DNA of 64,000 nucleotides. It comes from Brevibacillus antibioticus (lineage in GTDB: Bacteria; Bacillota; Bacilli; Brevibacillales; Brevibacillaceae). The notes under the pieces are model-generated. The model was not told where the DNA came from. It made no database searches and was given only the letters and a program-made list of their open reading frames with translations. The stretch is from the NCBI RefSeq assembly GCF_005217615.1, contig NZ_SZNK01000001.1, positions 5,331,001-5,395,000 on the forward strand. Direction: 5' to 3'. The stretch's first letter is position 1, and each line of letters starts with the position of its first letter. The position numbers were made by a program, and so were the translations under genes. Below are positions 57,420 through 64,000 of the stretch, one piece after another.

Positions 57420-59336
57420 TTACTTAGTAACAACGATGTTAGCTGGAACGGACAAAACGTTTCCTGCAGTATCTTTCACATCGATCGAAGTCAATGCCTT
57501 CAGAGAGATACCTTTAGCGAGTTTGTTGTCTTCACCAACTGATGCAATTGTTACTTTAGCAGTGTTGGTAGCTTTTGCATCAACAGCAACTTTTACATTC
57601 TCAGCTGTTGCTTGAGATTTACCTTCAATCAATACTTCGAAATCATCCTCTGTACCATCCGCAACTGCTTCAGAGAATGTCAAAGTGATTTCAGTTGTTC
57701 CAGTCAAGATAGCAGAAACTACAACTGGTGCAACGTTCTCATTAAGAGATACTGTGTTAATGTGGAATGGCTCCATCACTTTAGTAGAACCAAGAGCTTT
57801 CACATCAGAGATGTTGATGTTGCGAGTTCCAGTAAATTCGTTAGAACCAGCTTTCAAGTTCAGTACTGCAACTTGAGTCTTCGCTGTAGCGTCTACTGGC
57901 AGCAATGTTACAGATTCAACAACAGCGCCGTCAATTTTGTAGTTAGCTGCATTCGTAGCTGAAGCTCCGTCTACTGCTTGGTCAAAAGTAACGTTTACTT
58001 TGTTGTTGTCAGTACCTTGCTTAACATCAGTTACTTTCGCAACTGCACCACTAGCTGGTACACCATCTTTACCGCGAGTGAATGTGGATTTAGCTGGTTC
58101 AACAGCTACATCTGTACCGCTAGTTACATTAGCGAAAGTCAGGTCGAGGTTGTAAGTAGCGCCTTCAACATCAGTGTCGACTGCCAAGAAAGCATCCAGG
58201 TTTACGCGAACTACTTTCTTGTTAGTTGCATCTTGTTTTACTGGTGTACCAGCTGCAGTAATTTCGTAGGTGATATGGTCTTTAACATAAGAACCTTTAC
58301 CAGCTACTGTTGCATTATCAGCAACTTTCACATCTTTATCAAATGTCAGTTCCAGATATTGCTTGCTATCAGTAGCATCAACAACTACATTAGAAGAAGC
58401 AACTTTTGGTGCAACTGCATCTTTTGTAAATTCTACAACTTTGCTAGTTTCTTTACCAGCTTCACCGCTGAGGTCATGGAATTCAGAAACTACAACAGTT
58501 TGAACACCCTCAAGTACACCTTGAGCTGTTACATGATAAAGAGTAGGATCAGTTGTATCCTTCACAATTTTATCGGCAGCAACTACTTCTGTACCGATTT
58601 TAATAGCTGGGTTCTTAACGAGTTGCTCGGAGAATTTGACAGTCAAAGTATCTGCACCTGTTTGTGCGATAGCAGAAACGGTTGGAGCTACTCCGTCCAA
58701 TGCACCTTTAACCATAGTTACAGTTGCAGGGTTTGGAGTGAGCAGGTTGCTCGCAGTGTCTTGCGTACCGATCAATGTCGCAATTACTGTTTTACCAGCT
58801 GCGATATTAGAAGTCAAAGTGAAAGTCACTTTGTTAGATGGAGCAGTAAATTCTTTTGTAACGTCAACATCTGCAACAGGAGTACCGTCAGCATATTTGA
58901 ATGTCACAGTGCCGATTTCTTTAATTGGCTCAGAGAATGTAACAGTGAAAGTGCTAGCGGAATCTTTTACAGTGGAAACGATAGACGGAGCAGTTGTGTC
59001 AGCAGCGAATGTTACAACATCATCGTATTTAACGAAAGCAGAGCCATCTTTAGCTTTGATGCCATCGATAACTACGTTGTAACGCTTGGAAACTGCATTT
59101 GCTGTAGTTACAGTCAAAGTTTTTCCGTCTTCGCTCAGTTTACCTTTCAATGTACCAGCACCAACAGTATCGTCGATAGCTTTGAGAGTTACTACATTAT
59201 CAACGAGATCGCCATCTTTGCCATTTTTGAACAAAGATACAGCATCTGCTTCTTTGTTGAATTTAACTTCAACAGTTGTACCGTTAATAGCACTAACCCT
59301 TACAATAATTTCTAATTGTTCACCAATTCCAGCAAA
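57420..59336 (-). pseudogene. Headless S-layer protein frame: promoterless, no start, no signal peptide, no SLH
   Basis: The minus-strand frame is open for about 638 codons from an upstream stop (59337-59339) to TAA at 57420-57422. S-layer homology begins at VSAINGTTVEVKFNKEADAV (DNA 59238-59297). It contains about six SbsA-type Ig-like units, with cores such as STFTVTFSEPI, DTLTVKFSEQL, YLELTFDKDV, KVNVTFDQAV and EITLTFSEAV, and ends SVPANIVVTK, a typical S-layer C-terminus. No plausible ATG with a ribosome-binding site, no signal peptide and no SLH or OWP-type head is present, yet the rest has no internal stop. It is either a recently truncated paralogue or a silent cassette. Confidence 0.75.
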
Positions 59337-59344
59337 TCACGTCC

Positions 59345-60142
59345 TACCAGTATTTTCATAGGGTCCATGTTACCCATCATTTGTAGAAAAAAGGAATATG
59401 GATGTAGCTGATTGCTAAGTAATGGAAATCCCCACAATATGGAAGTGTAGTTTTGCCTTGGGAAGTTGATGTTTAAGAAAACTAGCATAATAAATCTGGT
59501 AAAAATAAAAAGGACTATTCTATTAGCGAATAGTCCTCTGCATATACAAAAATGTTAAAAATTCCTGTAATTAACGCGAATACAAGCAGTGCCGGAGATG
59601 ACATTACTGATCAAATCATCCGTATATATAGAAGGAACTGAAAAAATCCATTTGTCCAAGTCAAGGTTCATCAGATCGAAGGTATGGAAGAAAGAGCCTG
59701 TCGCGTTCGTGATAGGCTCTTTCCTGTATCAACAAAAAAAGAACCAACTGCACAAGGCAGTTGGCCAAAAAGAAATTCCCCAAGTTATTTGTTTAGACCC
59801 TTACATTTTATCAATAATAAACAGCATTGTAAACTTTAACTCATTATGGAAATGTTATACATGGAGTCTTCCGGATCGAGAGCATAAAAATTCTTCTTCA
59901 TTAAATATGCAACGAAGACACGGTGTACGATCCAAGGTGTTTGCACGGATTAAACAGACTAAGAAACGGTCCTTGAGGCGGGAGTAAACCAGGTTCTCCT
60001 TTTTTGCCCCACCATCCATCCTTCCATTCCTTGACATCCCCTGTTACGTACGGGTATCCTAACATAACTAACAGTACGAATGGAGCAATGAAAAGGTTGC
60101 AAAAGCCGTTTGTTTTCAGCTTGGAATGCCAAGTTTTCTATG
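59345..60142. other. Non-coding region between the recombinase island and slaP cluster
   Basis: No supported gene in about 800 bp. It contains three hairpins: AGGACTATTC/GAATAGTCCT (59508-59537), AAGAGCCT/AGGCTCTT (about 59693-59723, followed by T) and CCAACTGC/GCAGTTGG (about 59753-59774). A 29-codon ATG frame at 59552-59641 (PVINANTSSAGDDITDQI) has no ribosome-binding site and may be a remnant of a surface-protein repeat. The area looks like the scar of several insertions or deletions. Confidence 0.5.
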
Positions 60143-60170
60143 TTGCAAAAGGATGTCACTATGCTATAGT
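60143..60170 (+). promoter_or_regulatory. Promoter of first SLAP gene
   Basis: TTGCAA (60143-60148), 16 bp, TATAGT (60165-60170), followed by a ~50 nt leader to the ATG. Confidence 0.65.
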
Positions 60171-60222
60171 GGATGACGAATGTTACTATATATAGATGTA
60201 GAGAAAAGTTGGGAGCGACGAT

Positions 60223-61164
60223 ATGTTATCCTTCTTGAAGAATTTAACGGGGAAAAAACCGACAACCAATGAGGTGCGGGAGCAGGTTCAGGAGGAATCG
60301 ATTCTTTCCGCTGCTGATACCGAACAGTCTCATCAGGATGCGCAACAGGTACATGAGGATTCAACTGGCGTCGTCACCACACTCTCGCTGCATGAATTGT
60401 GGGAGAAGCAGTTGGGGGCGCAAGAGAAATACTCGCTCTCCTTTATGGCTCAGGAACTGGAACCGTTGCAGCCAGGGAATATCTCCTTGGCAGGGACTTC
60501 ACTTGTTCCGCATGACGACGGGATTGAAGTGGTAGCATTCGTCCGGAACAGCACGGACCGTCCAATTAGCCTGAATGAGATGACGCTGGTGGTACTGTTT
60601 GGGGATCAGGAGCTGTTTACCCGCCAATCCTTTGATTTGAGCGAGCTTGGAGAAATTCCGCCGCGTTCTGCAAGACCGTGGGCGTTTGTATTTGCCAGAG
60701 AGCACTTTTTACAGATAGAAGTTCTTCTCGTGAATTGGAAGATCGCCTTCGAGATGGCGCAGAAGAAGATGGTTCTTCCACAGCAGCTGGAGCTGGAGGA
60801 ATCCTGGATTAAGGCGCTGACAGATGAACAAAAAACGTCCTTAATTGAACTAGCGAAGAACCTCCCTGCGCTAAAAGAGGGAGAAGTAAATATACAAAGT
60901 GTGCAGATTCGGAGAACCGAAAGTGGTGATCTGAATGCGATGCTTTTGATTCGCAATGGTTCTACCCAGTCGCTGTCCTTCGAAAGGTTGCCGCTGGCGC
61001 TCTATGATGCAAGCGGGGATAAAGTGGCAGAAGGCCTGTTTGAACTAGGCAGCCTGACTGTAAATGCAAATACGAGCAAGCCATGGCTGTTCATTTTCCC
61101 GCCTGAGAGCATCCAAAAGGAAGAGCTGGACTTGTCTCGTTGGAAAGTAAACATTCCCCAATAA
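60223..61164 (+). CDS. SLAP-domain protein, S-layer assembly/export factor 1
   Basis: A 313-residue cytosolic protein with two SLAP repeats. Repeat 1 (about residues 60-165) has VVAFVRNSTDRPISL...SARPWAFVFAREHF; repeat 2 (about 185-313) has AMLLIRNGSTQSLSF...TSKPWLFIFPPESI. Its short N-terminus MLSFLKNLTGKKP...EQVQEES is shared with the next gene. In B. anthracis SlaP works with SecA2 in S-layer protein secretion. Start ATG 60223 has GGGAGCGA upstream. Confidence 0.85.
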   Translation: MLSFLKNLTGKKPTTNEVREQVQEESILSAADTEQSHQDAQQVHEDSTGVVTTLSLHELWEKQLGAQEKYSLSFMAQELEPLQPGNISLAGTSLVPHDDGIEVVAFVRNSTDRPISLNEMTLVVLFGDQELFTRQSFDLSELGEIPPRSARPWAFVFAREHFLQIEVLLVNWKIAFEMAQKKMVLPQQLELEESWIKALTDEQKTSLIELAKNLPALKEGEVNIQSVQIRRTESGDLNAMLLIRNGSTQSLSFERLPLALYDASGDKVAEGLFELGSLTVNANTSKPWLFIFPPESIQKEELDLSRWKVNIPQ

Positions 61165-61185
61165 GCCTGATGCAAGAGAGCGAAT

Positions 61186-61215
61186 TTGCATAGGCCAGTC
61201 AAAAAAGTTTATGAT
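61186..61215 (+). promoter_or_regulatory. Possible promoter of second SLAP gene
   Basis: TTGCAT (61186-61191), 18 bp, TATGAT (61210-61215), in the 96 bp gap between the first two SLAP genes. Confidence 0.5.
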
Positions 61216-61260
61216 GATAAGAGAGCTTCGTTCGTGTACGGACGTGTGAGGAGGTAACCT

Positions 61261-62208
61261 ATGTTTTCCTTTATGAAGAATTTTTTAGGTAAGGATCAAC
61301 AGGATCTAAAAGAAGATATTCAAGAAGAGTCTGCCATCGATGTCGCTGAGTTGAAAAACACCGAGGTCGAAATGGAAAGCAATGAGCAACAGGAAGGGTC
61401 TACTGGTGGAGTTGAGAAGATCCGTACGGAATTGTCTCTAAGCCCGATTTGGGAGAGCGAGTTGGATTCCGAGAAAAAGTATACGCTGCGCTTTTTGCAA
61501 GAAGAATTGCCAGAGATTCGTAAAGGCATGATTAGCGTAACGGGATTCAGCATGATCCCTCAGCCAAACGGCATGACAGTAGCTATGTTCTTCCGTAACT
61601 CCACGAATAAGCCAGTGCGGATTAAAAACGTTGGGTTAGCGATTTATCTTGATGATAATGCGTTTGCACGGATCAAGGTAGATTTGTCAGATATGGGCGC
61701 AATTCCGCCGCACACCAGCCGTCCATGGGAGGTATTGTTCCCGGAAGAGAGCTATCTGCATGATAACTTCACCTTTAAGCGTTGGAAAGTGGTAATGAAG
61801 GCTGGTAGAAATTCGCATGTATGGCCTCGTAATCTTGAGCTCGATCCCGAAATGGAAAAGCGCATGACTGATCGCCAAAAGGATCGTCTGGAAGCGTTGA
61901 CGCAGTCTTTGCCAATGATTCCGATTAATACGGTACAGGTTACTGGTTTTGATATCGGGATGACAAAGGAAGGACATTTGGTAGCAGCGATGCTCTTCCG
62001 CAATGGGATGGGCCACGATTACCGTCCAGATGAGATCAAGCTGACGATTGCTGATGCAAATGGTGATCTGGTAGCAACAGGCGTGCTGAACGCAAGCGGC
62101 ATAAATGTGAAGCCGGGTTACAGCCGTCCGTGGCTGATTGTATTCCCGCCAAATTTAGTGAAAAAGCCTGATGCCGACCTGAAAAGATGGACGCTTGAGG
62201 TAGAATAG
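61261..62208 (+). CDS. SLAP-domain protein, S-layer assembly/export factor 2
   Basis: A 315-residue paralogue of the preceding protein. N-terminus MFSFMKNFLGKDQQDLKEDI matches it; the two SLAP repeats are at about 70-175 (VAMFFRNSTNKPVRI...TSRPWEVLFPEESY) and 195-315 (AAMLFRNGMGHDYRP...YSRPWLIVFPPNLV). No signal peptide, so cytosolic. GAGGAGG precedes ATG 61261. Confidence 0.85.
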   Translation: MFSFMKNFLGKDQQDLKEDIQEESAIDVAELKNTEVEMESNEQQEGSTGGVEKIRTELSLSPIWESELDSEKKYTLRFLQEELPEIRKGMISVTGFSMIPQPNGMTVAMFFRNSTNKPVRIKNVGLAIYLDDNAFARIKVDLSDMGAIPPHTSRPWEVLFPEESYLHDNFTFKRWKVVMKAGRNSHVWPRNLELDPEMEKRMTDRQKDRLEALTQSLPMIPINTVQVTGFDIGMTKEGHLVAAMLFRNGMGHDYRPDEIKLTIADANGDLVATGVLNASGINVKPGYSRPWLIVFPPNLVKKPDADLKRWTLEVE

Positions 62209-62248
62209 AGCGCAATACTTTTGAGTGTGGGAAAGAGGAGGTTGACTT

Positions 62249-63244
62249 ATGAGTTGGTTATTGGAAAATTGGTTTGGTTCCAAGGAGAGCTTGGAGCAAG
62301 TACGCGAAGATATTCATGAGAATCTTCATAAAGAGTTTTATTTGGGTGTATCCGGATTAGAGGATCCGCAGCAATCTGCGAACCGTGTAGAATCCAAGGA
62401 ATTGTTTTTGGTGCTGAACGGTCCGTGGGATGATCAATTGGACGAAGCGGATCATGAGCTCTTGCAGTACGCGCATGATGAAATGCCTCCGGTTGTTCGT
62501 AACGAAGTCGGTATCATTCCATTCTTTACACAAGTCACCAATGAGGGTTACTTGGTTCTTACCTACGTTCGCAATGCGACTGACCGCAGCATTTTGCTGC
62601 AAAAGCTTCCGTTGTCTTTGGTGACGGAGGATGGAGAGGAAGTCGCGAGCAAGACTTTTGATCTGATCACATCTGGTCCAGTGATGGAAATGGCCAGCCG
62701 TCCGATGGAATTCATGTTCCGCTGGGATGAGTTCGACCGTATTCCTGAAAAAGAGGTTCCTCTGAAGCTGACCTATTTCAAGCCGAAAAAGCACAAAGCA
62801 GAAGAGAATCAAAACTATAATTTGGGTCTGAGTGCAGATGAGTCCAAGCAATACATGCAGCAGGCAGCAGAGAAGGCTCCGATTGTAGAGGGCGAAGTAG
62901 ATTTGCAAGTCCTCGACATCAAGCCAGGTGAAGATAACGGCCTGAAAGTCATCGTTGCTTTCCGTAATGGTTTGGCAAAACGTCTGGAGTTTACCGAAGT
63001 GCCGATTATCGTTCATGATAAGGATGGCGATACCGTAGCGCGTGTACACTTCACCTTGGAAAACATGAAGGTAGAAGCAAGTAGCCATCGTGTATGGGTA
63101 TTTGATATTCCGTTCTCCTCCATTAAAAAGGAAGAGGTAAATCTGGCGGAACTGACTGCATTTATTCCGAAAGCACAGCAAAGAAAAAAAGAAAAAGCTC
63201 AGGTAGCACCTGAAGTGGAAGACAATAAAGGTTTGTTACAGTAA
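62249..63244 (+). CDS. SLAP-domain protein, S-layer assembly/export factor 3
   Basis: A 331-residue paralogue, more diverged. N-terminus MSWLLENWFGSKESLEQVRE keeps the family head. Repeat 1 has VLTYVRNATDRSILL...ASRPMEFMFRWDEF and repeat 2 has VIVAFRNGLAKRLEF...SHRVWVFDIPFSSI. The C-terminal tail is lysine-rich (PKAQQRKKEKAQ). GAGGAGG precedes ATG 62249, 40 bp after gene 2, so genes 2 and 3 are probably co-transcribed. Confidence 0.82.
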   Translation: MSWLLENWFGSKESLEQVREDIHENLHKEFYLGVSGLEDPQQSANRVESKELFLVLNGPWDDQLDEADHELLQYAHDEMPPVVRNEVGIIPFFTQVTNEGYLVLTYVRNATDRSILLQKLPLSLVTEDGEEVASKTFDLITSGPVMEMASRPMEFMFRWDEFDRIPEKEVPLKLTYFKPKKHKAEENQNYNLGLSADESKQYMQQAAEKAPIVEGEVDLQVLDIKPGEDNGLKVIVAFRNGLAKRLEFTEVPIIVHDKDGDTVARVHFTLENMKVEASSHRVWVFDIPFSSIKKEEVNLAELTAFIPKAQQRKKEKAQVAPEVEDNKGLLQ

Positions 63245-63245
63245 G

Positions 63246-63282
63246 GAGAAAGCCCTTTTTGCCCATGGTGAAAAGGGTTTTG
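63246..63282 (+). terminator. Terminator after the slaP cluster
   Basis: AAGCCCTTTT pairs with AAAAGGGTTTTG around TGCCCATGGTG. Confidence 0.7.
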
Positions 63283-63423
63283 TACTGTTGTGACGTTCCA
63301 AATAATGGGTGATCAGGGTTGCATGTCTCCCTTTTCATCCGCTATGCTAGGTCGAGAAGATAAATACCTGAATTCCTTTTAGACTGCTCATTTTGCAGGG
63401 GAGAGAAGGAAGGAATGTTTTAC

Positions 63424-64000
63424 ATGAGAAAATCAGTGAACATGTCAGTGGCGACTGCGATAAGTGTCGCGCTAGTGATGGCAAACAACCAAACGATCTA
63501 TGCTGCAGCACCACCAGCATCAAATGATTACTATTTAAGTAACCAGCTTCATTTGAGTCAAATTAGAGCTCACCAAGCCTGGTCGGTCGTAAATAGTAAT
63601 GAACAGATTATCATTGCGGTGCTAGATTCCGGTGCGGACTATAAGCATCCTGATTTGAAGGACAACCTTCTGCCAGGTGTGAATCTTGTCAATCCCGGGA
63701 GATCTGCCCAGGACGATAACGGACATGGAACAGAAGTAACTGGTGTACTGGCTGCTAGCGGAAATAACAGTATTGGTGTATCGGGTGTCTTGTGGAATGC
63801 CAAGATTTTGCCGATTAAAATTTTGGCCAAAAACGGAAAAACCGAGAAGGAGATTCTTACAAAGGGCATCCATACCGCCTTGGACCGGGGAGCCAAAGTC
63901 ATCGTCATGTCTCTAAGCAGTATGGCCTATACCAAGGAACTGGCGGATGCTGTGCAACGAGCGGAAAGAAGCGGAGCTGTCCTGATTGCAGCTAGTGGCA
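63424..64000 (+). CDS. Secreted S8 subtilisin-like serine protease (3' end outside window)
   Basis: ATG 63424 with GAAGGAAGG upstream starts a signal peptide (MSVATAISVALVMANNQTIY, then AAA). The catalytic aspartate is Asp68 in AVLDSGADYKHPDL and the histidine is His101 in DDNGHGTEVTGVLA; the serine region is beyond the window. The catalytic domain starts almost directly after the signal peptide, with no room for an I9 propeptide. Location next to S-layer export genes suggests a surface or processing protease, but the missing C-terminus could carry anchoring domains. Confidence 0.92.
   Translation, partial: MRKSVNMSVATAISVALVMANNQTIYAAAPPASNDYYLSNQLHLSQIRAHQAWSVVNSNEQIIIAVLDSGADYKHPDLKDNLLPGVNLVNPGRSAQDDNGHGTEVTGVLAASGNNSIGVSGVLWNAKILPIKILAKNGKTEKEILTKGIHTALDRGAKVIVMSLSSMAYTKELADAVQRAERSGAVLIAASG

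Noticed and set aside
57978-59315. 445-codon plus-strand frame opposite the headless S-layer frame
   Set aside because: Cysteine/serine/asparagine-rich shadow translation without start context; the minus frame has clear S-layer homology.
59312-59380. 22-codon minus-strand frame just upstream of the headless S-layer frame as its missing start
   Set aside because: It is out of frame with the S-layer codons, stops before them and has no ribosome-binding site.
59589-59987. 132-codon plus-strand frame after the recombinase island
   Set aside because: Crosses two terminator-like hairpins, has no ribosome-binding site and no recognisable protein pattern.

Overview
The window is a continuous stretch of chromosome from a spore-forming, flagellated, S-layer-bearing member of the Paenibacillaceae, almost certainly a Brevibacillus close to Brevibacillus brevis. 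The strongest marker is the cell-wall-protein operon at 46.5-53.7 kb. Its first gene has the middle-wall-protein signal peptide, a second start 31 codons upstream, and a multi-promoter leader, all described for B. brevis 47. Its second gene has the outer-wall-protein signal peptide. The rest of the gene order (atp, ywzB-ywmB-murA-spoIID-spoIIQ-spoIIID-mbl-flhO-flhP, fabZ, tagA, tagO) is the core Bacilli order, with a nuo operon placed between the ATP synthase genes and murA.

Layout. 0-0.3 kb: 3' end of an SLH-domain protein, then a nested inverted-repeat element. 0.66-6.6 kb: biotin operon bioA-D-B-F-H-C under a probable BirA operator. 6.8-8.0 kb: a thiolase. 8.0-15.4 kb: complete F1Fo ATP synthase operon atpZ-I-B-E-F-H-A-G-D-C. 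15.6-16.3 kb: a gene of unknown function. 16.4-27.6 kb: an eleven-subunit complex I operon (nuoABCDHIJKLMN, no nuoEFG) with an unusual Ala/Lys/Glu-repeat extension on NuoC. 27.6-36.4 kb: small membrane proteins, murA, sporulation genes with recognisable sporulation promoters, mbl, two flagellar rod/hook proteins, an EpuA-like peptide and a phospholipid synthase. 36.6-39.1 kb: fabZ, tagA and tagO. 39.2-44.3 kb: a 1700-residue SLH/Ig-like surface protein. 44.4-46.5 kb: a YigZ-family gene on the opposite strand and a TolC-family exported protein. 46.5-53.7 kb: the mwp-owp S-layer operon. 53.8-59.4 kb: an accessory island with a truncated group II intron-like element, a broken S-layer-like fragment, a tyrosine recombinase with a DNA-binding-protein partner, and a long intact but headless S-layer reading frame on the minus strand. 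60.2-63.2 kb: three tandem SLAP-domain (S-layer assembly) proteins. 63.4 kb to the end: a secreted subtilisin cut by the window edge.

How it fits together. The left half is housekeeping: cofactor synthesis, proton-translocating respiration and ATP synthesis. The right half is surface biogenesis. TagO and TagA can start a wall glycopolymer of the kind SLH domains bind; several SLH or S-layer proteins are made there; cytosolic SLAP proteins probably assist their export. The most interesting region is the recombinase island between the S-layer operon and the slaP cluster. It holds an S-layer coding segment without promoter, start, signal peptide or anchoring domain, whose first homologous codons match an in-frame site in owp. 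It could be a silent cassette for S-layer variation or simply a decayed paralogue; the sequence alone cannot decide.

Start codons were chosen from ribosome-binding sites and family N-termini where the longest open frame looked wrong.
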